From Gammaproteobacteria bacterium (GTDB taxonomy: Bacteria > Pseudomonadota > Gammaproteobacteria > SZUA-229), in assembly GCA_026195895.1 (NCBI GenBank), contig JAPHRO010000025.1, positions 55,443-119,442 of the forward strand: a DNA stretch of 64,000 nucleotides. Reading direction: 5' to 3'. The notes beneath the pieces were generated by a model that was not told the DNA's origin, ran no database searches, and saw only the letters and a list, made by a program, of their open reading frames with translations. Position numbers and translations under genes: made by a program. Shown here piece by piece: positions 18,479 to 27,484 of this stretch; position 1 is the stretch's first letter, and every line of letters starts with the position of its first letter.

Positions 18479-18670
18479 ATGCAAAACGTTGGTGGAATCG
18501 ATAAGGTATTACGTATTATTGTTGGCCTGGCACTAATCGCCATTGTATTCGTTGGCCCACAAACACCCTGGGGATGGATTGGTCTGGTGCCGCTGGTAAC
18601 CGGCCTGTTTGGTTTTTGCCCTGCTTATAAACTATTTGGCTTAAACACCTGTCCGATTTCTAACAAATAA
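18479..18670 (+). CDS. DUF2892 (YgaP-type membrane) small protein
   Basis: This 63-residue protein has two transmembrane helices (about 8-25 and 30-47) and the DUF2892 signature: N-terminal NVGGIDKVLRIIVGLALI and C-terminal GFCPAYKLFGLNTCPI with two conserved cysteines. The same domain forms the membrane anchor of the rhodanese YgaP, and stand-alone copies are often found near sulfur-metabolism or Crp/Fnr genes. An AGGAG ribosome-binding site lies 7 bp before the ATG. The 199 bp leader contains a small hairpin around 18371-18398. A strong terminator follows. Confidence 0.88.
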   Translation: MQNVGGIDKVLRIIVGLALIAIVFVGPQTPWGWIGLVPLVTGLFGFCPAYKLFGLNTCPISNK

Positions 18671-18677
18671 ATACTCA

Positions 18678-18713
18678 ACGGTAAGAATAGATTTACAATC
18701 TTATTCTTACCGT
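18678..18713. terminator. Intrinsic terminator after the DUF2892 gene
   Basis: A 12 bp perfect stem (ACGGTAAGAATA against TATTCTTACCGT) with a 12-base loop begins 7 bp after the stop codon and is followed on the plus strand by a pyrimidine-rich CTTCTATTTCTG tract. It stands between converging genes and may also end leftward transcription of the gspE-like operon. Confidence 0.7.
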
Positions 18714-18758
18714 CTTCTATTTCTGCGCTGAATTCCCCTGCAAAACACAGAAAGTAAA

Positions 18759-20537
18759 TTAATCTATCGGCGGCGGCGCAACCCGCAATACTTCTTCTAC
18801 CGTGGTGATGCCTGTCGCCACTTTCTGTGCACCACTTAATCTAAGCGTGCGCATACCTTCCTTTAATGCCTGCTGGCGTAAAGCCAGAATATCACAGTGA
18901 TCGGTAACCAGTTTTTTTACTTTGTCAGAAAAGGTAAACATTTCGTAAATACCCATACGTCCCAGATAGCCGGTGTTTCGACATTCCAGACAACCCACCG
19001 GTTCAAATATCTGTTTCGGCCTGGCGGGCTTCCAGGGTCTGACCAGTTCTTTCCATGCGGCATCAGTAATTTCCGCCGGCTGTTTGCAATGCGGACATAG
19101 TGTACGCACCAGGCGTTGCGCCATAACCCCGAGCACGGTAGATTGAATCAAATAGGACGGCAAGCCAATCTCCATCAACCGCGTGACTGCCGAGGGGGCA
19201 TCATTGGTATGCAGAGTGGAAATGACCAGGTGACCGGTGAGTGCCGCCTGAATCGCAATATCCGCCGTTTCCCTGTCGCGAATCTCACCAATCATAATGA
19301 TATCGGGATCCTGACGTAACAGGGTGCGTACACCGGATGAAAAATCCAGACCAATATTATGTTGCACCTGCATCTGATTAAAACTGGGTTCGACCAGTTC
19401 GATGGGATCTTCCACCGTACAGACATTCACTTCCGGTTTGGCCAGTTGCTTTAAGGTGGAGTACAGGGTGGTGGTTTTACCGGAACCGGTGGGCCCGGTG
19501 ACCAGAATAATGCCATTGGGTTGTTTAATCATGGTTTGCCAACGCTCGTCGTCGGCCTGACCAAATCCCAGTTCCCGGAAATTGCGCACCAGTACTTCCG
19601 GATCAAAAATACGCATCACCAGTTTTTCACCAAACGCCGTTGGCATGGTGGACAAACGTAATTCGATTTCCACGCCATCCTGGGAGCGGGTTTTTAAACG
19701 GCCATCCTGGGGGCGGCGTTTTTCTGCCACATCCATCCGACCGAGAATTTTTATGCGGCTGGAAACGGCGGCCATGACCGCTGTTGGAATCTGATACACC
19801 TGATGCATTACGCCGTCTATACGAAACCGCACATTACCCTGTTCACGTCGCGGCTCCAGATGAATATCACTGGCTCTCTGCTCAAAAGCATATTGCAGCA
19901 ACCAGTCCACAATATTGATGACATGCTGATCATTGGCATCCAGTTTTCCGGCACGCCCCAGTTCCATCAGTGATTCTAGATTCGCTAAATTGGCCGTACC
20001 CTCAGTTGCCTGATGTTGTGCGCCACTGACCGATTTTGATACCGTGTAAAATTCGAGCAAATAACGATCTATTTCTTCCGGATTAGTAATGACACGTTTA
20101 AACGTTTTATTTTTTATTCGACTAAGTTCATTTTCCCATTCTTTTATAAAGGGTTCTGCTGTGGCAACGGTAATTGTATCGGCTTCAACTTTAACGGGTA
20201 AAATATTAAACCGCGCAGCATAGGCATAAGACATAACAGATGTAACTTTGGTGACATCTATTTTTAACGGATCAATCCGGTAATATGGCATGTCCAGTTT
20301 TTCGGCCAGCCAGGTGGTGAGAAAATCCAGCGTTAGCTGTTTATGTTCATCCTGCTGGTTGAGCCAGTTCCGGTCGGCGATGACAATGAGGGGGTTTTTT
20401 CCGGTGTATTCTTTAGTAACTGCCAGGGTGCGCAGCATCTGCACATTATCTGTTGAAACAAGACCGTCATCTTCCAGCCAGTTTAATACTTCGTGAAGTT
20501 CAAGTTTTCGGTCTTTATTATCAATGACTGCGTTCAT
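18759..20537 (-). CDS. GspE/PilB-type secretion or pilus assembly ATPase
   Basis: This 592-residue hexameric ATPase belongs to the type II secretion/type IV pilus extension family. The N-terminal region (about 1-160) resembles the GspE/PilB N-terminal domain in a divergent form. The C-terminal motor has Walker A GPTGSGKTTTLYSTL, the Asp box, Walker B-type RQDPDIIMIGEIRD, the His box GHLVISTLHTND, and a zinc-binding tetracysteine loop (CPHC ... CLEC). The ATG at 20537 is chosen over an upstream TTG because AGGG lies at a proper distance. No pseudopilin, secretin or GspF gene is nearby; the gene ends an operon with acylphosphatase, an adaptor, a TolC-like protein and a thioredoxin-like protein. 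The machine it powers is unknown. Confidence 0.88.
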   Translation of the reverse strand: MNAVIDNKDRKLELHEVLNWLEDDGLVSTDNVQMLRTLAVTKEYTGKNPLIVIADRNWLNQQDEHKQLTLDFLTTWLAEKLDMPYYRIDPLKIDVTKVTSVMSYAYAARFNILPVKVEADTITVATAEPFIKEWENELSRIKNKTFKRVITNPEEIDRYLLEFYTVSKSVSGAQHQATEGTANLANLESLMELGRAGKLDANDQHVINIVDWLLQYAFEQRASDIHLEPRREQGNVRFRIDGVMHQVYQIPTAVMAAVSSRIKILGRMDVAEKRRPQDGRLKTRSQDGVEIELRLSTMPTAFGEKLVMRIFDPEVLVRNFRELGFGQADDERWQTMIKQPNGIILVTGPTGSGKTTTLYSTLKQLAKPEVNVCTVEDPIELVEPSFNQMQVQHNIGLDFSSGVRTLLRQDPDIIMIGEIRDRETADIAIQAALTGHLVISTLHTNDAPSAVTRLMEIGLPSYLIQSTVLGVMAQRLVRTLCPHCKQPAEITDAAWKELVRPWKPARPKQIFEPVGCLECRNTGYLGRMGIYEMFTFSDKVKKLVTDHCDILALRQQALKEGMRTLRLSGAQKVATGITTVEEVLRVAPPPID

Positions 20538-20557
20538 ACTTACCCTGTCAATGCAGA

Positions 20558-20830
20558 TCAATATCTGATTATAAATTCACTGGCTGCTATCTCAGACTGA
20601 GCTGTTATTTCGATATTATCGACGGCTGCCATGGGCGGCCCCTGATAGAGCCAGGCTTCGAGTCTAGCAAGTTGTGCATCACTTCCACAAGCCACCGCTT
20701 CGACTCGACCATCACGCATATTTCTAACCCAGCCTGACAGGCCTAGACGCTGTGCAGTTTGCTGGGTACTGGATCGGTAAAATACACCCTGCACTCGACC
20801 ACTAATCAGGTAATGTTTGCAGGGCATCAA
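20558..20830 (-). CDS. acyP: Acylphosphatase
   Basis: The 90-residue enzyme hydrolyses acyl phosphates such as acetyl or carbamoyl phosphate. It carries the phosphate-loop signature ISGRVQGVFYRSST (about 9-22) with the essential arginine R20-equivalent in FYR, and the second motif GWVRNMRDGRVEAVACG (about 33-49) with the catalytic asparagine. Length matches the family. It overlaps the adaptor stop by four bases and precedes the GspE-like gene by 20 bp, so it sits inside an operon of envelope proteins. That context gives no clear hint on its physiological substrate. Confidence 0.93.
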   Translation of the reverse strand: MMPCKHYLISGRVQGVFYRSSTQQTAQRLGLSGWVRNMRDGRVEAVACGSDAQLARLEAWLYQGPPMAAVDNIEITAQSEIAASEFIIRY

Positions 20831-21582
20831 AAATGCACGGTTGCCGCTTGTCCGGCAAAATATTGCTTCTCAGGATTATGTTTGAAGAAAATGCGCAGCC
20901 GGTATTGGTCTGAGCTGGCCGGATTCATCTGAATACTTTTAACCATGCCCGTATATTCATCACCCGCGACACTGAGCTTAACTTCCTGATCCATGCGAAC
21001 AGTTTTAATCTGTTCATAAGCCATCATTATACTGACACTCATTAAGCCCGTTCTGGCCAGCTCCAGATAAATATCACCTTTGTTTTCTGATGAAATCACC
21101 TGCCCTGTTACCAGCTCATGATTAATCACAATAGCATCAAAGGGTGATCGCAATTGCGCTTTTGTTAATTTCCACTGCGCCAGTTGCTGATCGGCTTTGA
21201 TCATATTCTCTTCCGCCACCAGCTCTTTATAGACTGCTTCGATTTTCAGGCGTTCAACTTCAGACAATACAGTGCGCTCGAATAACTCCTCTGCATGATC
21301 CAGTTCTAGCCTGGCATCAAACAGCGACGGCTGAATTCGTGCTAAACGGGCGGCACATTTTTTTACTTTTAATTTAAACGGCTGCTGGTCAAGACTCGCC
21401 AGTATTTGTCCAGCAGAAACTTTTTCACCCGGCATTGCCTTAACATCCTGCACTACACCCGTTACCGGAAAACCAAGTTTGATTTTTTCACCCCAGTCCA
21501 GCACGCCCTGAAACTGTTCGGCGTGACTGCTAAAACTGATCAATAAGGCAAAAATAAAATTAGTGGATTTTAGCAATTTCAT
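20827..21582 (-). CDS. Short HlyD/RND-type periplasmic adaptor
   Basis: The 251-residue protein has a signal peptide (MKLLKSTNFIFALLISFSSHA) and a membrane-fusion-protein core. It has a first lipoyl strand GFPVTGVVQDVKAMPGEKVS (about 32-51), a helical hairpin (about 70-120), a second lipoyl motif LRSPFDAIVINHELVTGQVI (about 130-150) and a beta-barrel domain. It is shorter than usual RND adaptors (about 350-400 residues). The frame is open further upstream, but the ATG at 21582 gives a proper signal peptide and overlaps the tolC-like stop. The partner channel is encoded just upstream; no inner-membrane pump gene is in the operon. Confidence 0.82.
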   Translation of the reverse strand: MKLLKSTNFIFALLISFSSHAEQFQGVLDWGEKIKLGFPVTGVVQDVKAMPGEKVSAGQILASLDQQPFKLKVKKCAARLARIQPSLFDARLELDHAEELFERTVLSEVERLKIEAVYKELVAEENMIKADQQLAQWKLTKAQLRSPFDAIVINHELVTGQVISSENKGDIYLELARTGLMSVSIMMAYEQIKTVRMDQEVKLSVAGDEYTGMVKSIQMNPASSDQYRLRIFFKHNPEKQYFAGQAATVHF

Positions 21583-22849
21583 CTTGTAAATTTTTTCCAG
21601 TGAGTAGATCAAGTTCCATCCAGGCAAGCGCCAGATTAAAATCGACTTCCGCCTGTTTGAAGCGCACTTCAGAAATAGCAACCATAGCACTGCCCAGGTT
21701 TGTTTTTACTTCCATTTCATAAAGCGCTCGATTTTTATCCAGTGATAATTCGCGATAGTCGAGGCTAAGCATAATCTGCTCTCGTCGCGTACTTAGCAAA
21801 CTAATCTGTTGCCACAAATCCAGCACCCGTTGACGAACGTTTGATTTTATATCAAGAAGCATAGCACGTTGTTGCATCCATTTACTGCGCTCACGAGCCA
21901 CGTCCGCCTGAATACCATCATGTTCCAGCAAAGGAATAACCAGATTAATTTCAGCCCTCCAGTCTTCATAAGAACCGGCATCCCGCGCATATTCCGATAC
22001 TTTCAATTCCGCATCCAGACGGGGTCTGGTTTGATATCTGGCTGCCTGCATGCGTCGGTACGCCGACTCGACTTTGGTATTCGCCAGTTTTATCGTCAGA
22101 TTATTTAGCATCGCCTGATCTAGCAAAGCTTCGAATTCAGGAAGTTTTCTTTTATGAAATTGTAACTCAGGCATAACAAGATTAGCGGGTAGTGAACTCG
22201 GGGCATTTAACTGTTCCGCCAGAAACGCTCGACTTGTGCGCTGTTTGGTTTCGCTGATATAACGTTGATAACGAATATTCTGATAATCGTTATCTGAGGC
22301 AAGCAGGTCAACGTCAGAAATTTGTGACAGGGAATGGCGATCTTTCTGGTCATCATGTCGAATGAACATGACTGCCATGGCTTCATTATCCCAGGCAAAC
22401 TTTAAATCTGCTTTGATCACATCAAAAAATCGTCGGGCAATTTCTATGCGCCGCTGATCGACCAGGTACTGGATATTATTTTTTACCGCGCGCATCTCAT
22501 CTTCAGCCGCGATCGTTTTTTCCCGGGTCTGACCAAAATCATAGAGTGGCTTACGCACCCGCAGCCTTGCATAACTGTCATTGGATGACTGGTCAAATGC
22601 GATGGGTGAGGGATCTATCGCAGCCGCCTGCAACTCGATATCTGCCTGCAATGCATAGCTGGACACTGCCCGTTTTAATTCTGAATTAGCCAGTTCCAGC
22701 ATGGCGTTGGCTTCAATAAGCTGATGATGCTCAACATCCTCTGCCAGTGACAAAGCATGCTCGAGTGTCAACGGTTCTGGTAACCGTTGTTCTGCCAGTA
22801 ATGACTGCGCAAAAATGCAGCAGAAAACGAATACACCCGTACGTATCAT
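21560..22849 (-). CDS. TolC family outer-membrane protein
   Basis: The 429-residue protein has a signal peptide (residues 1-19) and the repeated helical hairpin organisation of outer-membrane efflux proteins. It is rich in Ala, Leu, Gln and Arg, with the family-typical start LTLEHALSLAEDVEHHQLIEA and the second-repeat start LDQAMLNNLTIKLANTKVES (about residue 245). Such trimers form the channel-tunnel of tripartite exporters. It overlaps the thioredoxin-like gene upstream by four bases and the adaptor downstream. Sequence similarity to known TolC members is distant, so the exported substrate cannot be inferred. Confidence 0.85.
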   Translation of the reverse strand: MIRTGVFVFCCIFAQSLLAEQRLPEPLTLEHALSLAEDVEHHQLIEANAMLELANSELKRAVSSYALQADIELQAAAIDPSPIAFDQSSNDSYARLRVRKPLYDFGQTREKTIAAEDEMRAVKNNIQYLVDQRRIEIARRFFDVIKADLKFAWDNEAMAVMFIRHDDQKDRHSLSQISDVDLLASDNDYQNIRYQRYISETKQRTSRAFLAEQLNAPSSLPANLVMPELQFHKRKLPEFEALLDQAMLNNLTIKLANTKVESAYRRMQAARYQTRPRLDAELKVSEYARDAGSYEDWRAEINLVIPLLEHDGIQADVARERSKWMQQRAMLLDIKSNVRQRVLDLWQQISLLSTRREQIMLSLDYRELSLDKNRALYEMEVKTNLGSAMVAISEVRFKQAEVDFNLALAWMELDLLTGKNLQDEIAKIH

Positions 22850-23409
22850 CTGGCTACTTTTTTCCGTTCTCTTTTATAACGAGTGAAACTGGTATTTTTA
22901 TACTCGCCACTCACAACAAATTCACCCAACCAGATAAACTCCTCGGCACTGGATGTAGCCCCTGTATAACGCACGACTCGCTTACCCTGTAAATCAAAAA
23001 AGGCGATAACCGGTGTAGCGCGTACGCGATGCTGTTTTTCCGCAAAGTCTTTCTGGGTGGTGGTGCGTCCCTGAAAATCCACTATTTCTACATCGCCTTC
23101 GATATCCAGACTAAAGATCATGAAATGTTTTTTAAAATATGCTGCCACACTGGGCTGATTCAGAATCGTGGTTTTCATGCGATGGCAGAATGGGCATTCA
23201 TCCATTTCGAAAAAAATAAGTATTCCCTGCTTGCCCTCATCCCTGGCAGTTTCCAGTTCTTCTGAAAAATCGCCGAGACTTTGATCAAAAAAGTCCAGCT
23301 CTGCTGCCGTAGCAAACCCGGAAAAACACAGAGTGGAAACAAACAAACAGCCCCACAGGCAAAATAACTGTCCTTTTGTGCGCAATATATTTGCAAAGCG
23401 TAAATACAT
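22846..23409 (-). CDS. Periplasmic thioredoxin-fold protein (CPFC motif)
   Basis: This 187-residue exported protein has an N-terminal hydrophobic signal (about 8-32, ending ATAAE) and a thioredoxin-like fold. The redox motif is CPFC in IFFEMDECPFCHRMK (about residue 76), and the cis-proline loop is RATPVIAFFDLQGK. It resembles SoxW/DsbE-like proteins that work on periplasmic disulfides. The C-terminal tail is very basic (RYKRERKK). The ATG at 23409 follows GGA at a usable distance; an in-frame TTG six bases upstream is less likely. It leads the operon tolC-like, adaptor, acyP, gspE-like, which suggests a redox step in assembling that envelope system. Confidence 0.82.
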   Translation of the reverse strand: MYLRFANILRTKGQLFCLWGCLFVSTLCFSGFATAAELDFFDQSLGDFSEELETARDEGKQGILIFFEMDECPFCHRMKTTILNQPSVAAYFKKHFMIFSLDIEGDVEIVDFQGRTTTQKDFAEKQHRVRATPVIAFFDLQGKRVVRYTGATSSAEEFIWLGEFVVSGEYKNTSFTRYKRERKKVAR

Positions 23410-23444
23410 AACCAATCCACAGAATTAAATTAATAACTAAACAA

Positions 23445-23458
23445 ACAGCACATGCTGT
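23445..23458. promoter_or_regulatory. Palindrome in front of the thioredoxin-tolC operon
   Basis: ACAGCA-CA-TGCTGT is an inverted repeat 36 bp upstream of the thioredoxin-like start, in an AT-rich 230 bp region. It is placed where an operator would be expected, but no regulator gene is nearby. Confidence 0.3.
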
Positions 23459-23595
23459 GCCAATGTTATTCAAGTTTAACAATCAAATACTTAATAGCAA
23501 ATAAATTCTCTCGATCGCAAACAAAATGCTTCAGGTACTTTTAGAATTGCAATTTGCACTAAATAATCGTGCCTGGCAAAGAATCACCCGGGCAT

Positions 23596-23623
23596 AAAAA
23601 AAGGCCCTTTATGGGCCTTTTTT
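23596..23623 (-). terminator. Intrinsic terminator of the LysM lipoprotein gene
   Basis: Hairpin AAAAAGGCCC-TTTAT-GGGCCTTTTT lies 20 bp after the stop codon at 23644. It has A/T tracts on both sides, so it can work in either direction. It separates the LysM gene from the thioredoxin operon on the same strand. Confidence 0.9.
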
Positions 23624-23643
23624 CCTATTTACTGAAAAATAGA

Positions 23644-24300
23644 TTATTGCGCTAGATAAGCCTTATCCGACTCTTCTGTTACGCCAACCGACCATGCGCC
23701 ACGAGTTCTGGCATGATTAATCGCCGCATCAATGTCAGACGATGATGCGTTGCGATCAATATCAAATACCTGACCTGGGTAAATCAGGTCCGCATCATTG
23801 ATTTTGTCGCGGTTCGCTTTGTAGATCATTGGCCATTGATAAGGGTTCGCATAAATGGCATCTTTACCTGAAATGTTCCACAGGTTGTCGCCACCAACTA
23901 CTTCATATGAATCTGCCGCCATGCCGTGCGTAGTTGCGCTTTGATCTTCCGTTGCTGCAGCCCCGATAGCACCACTGTCTTTCAGTTTGGCATCCTGTTC
24001 TCTGGCCTGCTTCATTGCATTTTCAGCCTGGCGTTGAGCCTGGTTAGCCAGTTCGATCGCTTTTGCGTAGTCACCGGCGGCTAATGCTTCTTCAGCCTGC
24101 TTGATTATTTTTCCAGTATCACGCCATTCTGCACCCATTTTTTTGGCTTGTGCATTCGATGATTTTGCATCGGCTATGGCTTGTTCTGCTGTCGCCTGAT
24201 CAGCTACGGTATCTGCTTCTTCAGTTGATGCACAACCTACAGCCAGGCCTAGCACCAGCATAATGATGAAAAATGGCTTGGCGAAATGATTGAGTTTCAT
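23644..24300 (-). CDS. LysM domain lipoprotein with DUF4398-like coiled coil
   Basis: This 218-residue lipoprotein starts at the ATG at 24300, preceded by GGAG. The signal peptide ends in a lipobox-like LAVGC. An Ala/Gln/Lys-rich helical region (about 30-110, with AEEALAAGDYAKAIELANQA) resembles DUF4398 or the TolA-binding type. A LysM-like peptidoglycan-binding module follows (about 130-185: YEVVGGDNLWNISG ... YPGQVFDI). This places it on the periplasmic side of the outer membrane, bound to cell wall. A TTGACA-based promoter and a strong terminator bracket it as a single gene. Confidence 0.85.
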   Translation of the reverse strand: MKLNHFAKPFFIIMLVLGLAVGCASTEEADTVADQATAEQAIADAKSSNAQAKKMGAEWRDTGKIIKQAEEALAAGDYAKAIELANQAQRQAENAMKQAREQDAKLKDSGAIGAAATEDQSATTHGMAADSYEVVGGDNLWNISGKDAIYANPYQWPMIYKANRDKINDADLIYPGQVFDIDRNASSSDIDAAINHARTRGAWSVGVTEESDKAYLAQ

Positions 24301-24349
24301 AAGGTGGGTCTCCGAAATCGGTTTTATCCTGATATTGTTATTCAAGGGG

Positions 24350-24378
24350 AAAGTAGCAATGTGCCATCAAGGTGTCAA
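24350..24378 (-). promoter_or_regulatory. Sigma70-type promoter for the LysM lipoprotein
   Basis: On the minus strand a perfect TTGACA (24378-24373) is followed after 17 bp by TACTTT (24355-24350), leaving a leader of about 45 bases before the chosen ATG at 24300. The perfect -35 box and spacing suggest a strong constitutive promoter. Confidence 0.5.
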
Positions 24379-24531
24379 GCAACACCGAGTATTCTTTATA
24401 ATATGACTGGCCAGATGTGACACAGATCATCTTTTATAGCATGTATTATTACGTTATCCTCTGCATCCTGGAATTTATCTATTGCAAAACCTATTTCCAA
24501 ATTCAACTCCCAGGCACTCAGAGGCACAGGC

Positions 24532-25481
<950 letters not shown>

Positions 25482-25483
25482 AA

Positions 25484-25864
25484 ATGGATAAAATTAAACT
25501 CTTTCGCTGGCTGACACTGTTTGGCTATTTTGGTTTGATGGCGCTTATTTTCTGCTGGCATTTGTGGATCAAGCCACTGGAACCCAAAATGATCTCGATG
25601 CGCCTGTTGATCGAACTGGGTCCGCTCATGCTTCCCTTGCGCGGCATACTCCATGGCAGGGTGTATACCCATGCCTGGTCGATGTATCTGGCGTTGATCT
25701 ATTTTGTCGCCGGCATCTGGTATGCTGGTGATGTAAGCAGCCGTGATTTTGGTATACCCTATAGCACTCTAAGCATGCTATTTTTTATCGGCGCAGTCTT
25801 TTATACCCGCTATCAGGGCCAGGCGCAGGCAGCAAATACTGATACTGAACAAAACAATGATTAA
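25484..25864 (+). CDS. DUF2069 membrane protein
   Basis: The 126-residue protein has four hydrophobic segments (about 10-30, 42-55, 62-80, 90-108). The conserved positions of DUF2069 are present: LIELGPLMLPLRGILHGR and HAWSMYLALIYFVAGI. The C-terminus is polar. This family regularly follows wrbA in Gammaproteobacteria, but its function is not established. Confidence 0.85.
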   Translation: MDKIKLFRWLTLFGYFGLMALIFCWHLWIKPLEPKMISMRLLIELGPLMLPLRGILHGRVYTHAWSMYLALIYFVAGIWYAGDVSSRDFGIPYSTLSMLFFIGAVFYTRYQGQAQAANTDTEQNND

Positions 25865-25928
25865 TTCGCATCCGTACTCTCGCTTAGAAAAAGCTTTAAT
25901 TTAATTTAAAAATTTTGCAGGCACATAA

Positions 25929-26351
25929 ATGTACACACTGGACGAACTGAAAAAACAAAACACCGAAATCACTGACCTGATTAATCTGTTAGCAGTTGTC
26001 ATTGAGCATGATTCTTTAAGAAAAAATCCATTTGTATGCGAACTGGTTTCACGCTTTAACGAAAAGGTCTGGATGCATCTCGTTTTTGAAGACAATACAA
26101 TTTATTCAGAACTGTCCAAACACCATAACCCTGATATCAGTAACATTGCCAAAGATTTCCATAAAAGCGCTCGTGAAATAAAAAAACACTTCTCGCAATA
26201 TGTGAAACTCTGGTGTCAGGCGTCAGCCGGCGAATGTGATGCCGATCCTTTCCGCGAGGAAACCCGCAAAGTATTTGATATGCTCAAAGAGCGCATTCGG
26301 TATGAAACAGAAGAAATGTTTCCACTGGTGTGCAAACACTTTGATGCTTAA
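25929..26351 (+). CDS. Hemerythrin-like domain protein
   Basis: The 140-residue four-helix protein looks like a stand-alone hemerythrin/HHE protein. Helix 2 has HLVFEDNTIYSEL (HxxxE), helix 3 has DFHKSAREIKKHFSQY, and helix 4 has RIRYETEEMFPLV. In helix 4 the position usually held by the HxxxE histidine appears to be arginine, so the di-iron site may be altered or incomplete. Proteins of this kind bind oxygen, nitric oxide or iron, or serve as redox sensors. It stands alone 64 bp after the DUF2069 gene. Confidence 0.75.
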   Translation: MYTLDELKKQNTEITDLINLLAVVIEHDSLRKNPFVCELVSRFNEKVWMHLVFEDNTIYSELSKHHNPDISNIAKDFHKSAREIKKHFSQYVKLWCQASAGECDADPFREETRKVFDMLKERIRYETEEMFPLVCKHFDA

Positions 26352-26429
26352 ATTAACCTGGACGCACATATAAGTTTTTATTAAAACGTCGTTTGATTTA
26401 CTGAAAATTCAGATATATAACGATTAAAA

Positions 26430-26451
26430 CGCTGCAGCTTTTTCTGCAGCG
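26430..26451. repeat. Stem-loop between the hemerythrin and binding-protein genes
   Basis: CGCTGCAG-CTTTTT-CTGCAGCG is an 8 bp perfect stem with a six-base loop. There is no U-tract behind it, so it is a poor intrinsic terminator; it could be a 3-prime stabilising element or an operator. Confidence 0.4.
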
Positions 26452-26614
26452 GCCACAGGTCTTAAAAATCAAATAGCCATAGACTGCTATAATCCTTTTA
26501 TATTTGATCAGCCCTGTAACTGTTTCCATGTAACTGAAGCCAGGATCTCAGTTGAAATAAAGTAGCCTCTATTACTTGCAAGCCCATAGAGGAAAAGACT
26601 CGGAGTCAACCTTT

Positions 26615-27484
26615 ATGCTGAATATTAGTCTTCATCCATGCCGCTGGCTTTCGCTATTTAACAAAACACTTATTACCACATTAGCATCAGCAATTTGTAT
26701 TTCACCTGTATTTGCGAAAGAGAAACTGACGCTTGGCATTCACCCCTACCTTGAACAGTCCGAGTTAATCAAACGCTTTACCCCACTAGCCCAGTACCTT
26801 GGTAAAGAATTAAAAATACCGGTTGAAGTTAGGGTCGGCCCAGACTATCAGGCGCATTTAAATGCTATTGGTCAGGATCAAATCGACATCGCATACCTGG
26901 GCCCTGCTTCCTACATCAAACTCACTCAACAATTTGGCCCCAAATCACTGCTTGCCCGTCTTGAAGCCAGCGGCAAGCCGACCTTTCAGGGACACATCAT
27001 CGTTCAAAAGGATAGCCCAATCACCCGGCTTGCAGAATTAAAAGGAAATATCTTTGCTTTTGGTGATCCCAGTTCAACCATGAGCACACTGGTTCCCCGG
27101 GCCATGCTTGAAAAAAAAGGTATCTCACTTAGCGACCTGGCCGGACATGCGAACTATAAAGGCCATACCAATGTCGCCATGGCCGTACTCTCGGGTGATG
27201 CTGATGCCGGGGCGGTTAAGGAAGAAGTCTATCTCAGGCTCAAGCACAAAGGACTCCGCTCACTGCAAATAACACCGGCTATTTCTGAACATCTTTTTAT
27301 TGCCTCCATGACTTTAGCTGAAGATCTCCAGATAAAATTACGTGACCTGCTGCTAGGTATTCGTTCTACAGAACAAATCAACACTTTACTAAAACCCATA
27401 AAAGACTCAATCACTGGCCTGGTGCCGGTAAAAGATAGCGACTATGATAGCTTAAGGAAGCTGATAGAAAACGAAGGAATATGA
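26615..27484 (+). CDS. PhnD-type periplasmic substrate-binding protein
   Basis: This 289-residue protein has a signal peptide (about residues 1-33, ending VFA) and the fold of phosphate/phosphite/phosphonate ABC-transporter binding proteins: EKLTLGIHPYLEQSELIKRF (start of the mature part), IDIAYLGPASYIKL, FGDPSSTMSTLVPRAMLEKK, and the mid-protein NVAMAVLSGDADAGAVKEE. The ATG at 26615, with GGAG upstream, is preferred over a TTG at 26576. No phnC/phnE transporter genes follow. The stop overlaps the start of a hybrid histidine kinase (ATGA), so the protein probably works as the sensor-associated binding component of that kinase. Ligand unknown. Confidence 0.88.
   Translation: MLNISLHPCRWLSLFNKTLITTLASAICISPVFAKEKLTLGIHPYLEQSELIKRFTPLAQYLGKELKIPVEVRVGPDYQAHLNAIGQDQIDIAYLGPASYIKLTQQFGPKSLLARLEASGKPTFQGHIIVQKDSPITRLAELKGNIFAFGDPSSTMSTLVPRAMLEKKGISLSDLAGHANYKGHTNVAMAVLSGDADAGAVKEEVYLRLKHKGLRSLQITPAISEHLFIASMTLAEDLQIKLRDLLLGIRSTEQINTLLKPIKDSITGLVPVKDSDYDSLRKLIENEGI

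Noticed and set aside
18759..20537. Complete type II secretion or type IV pilus locus
   Set aside because: Only the ATPase is present; no pseudopilin, GspF/PilC, secretin or prepilin peptidase is found nearby.
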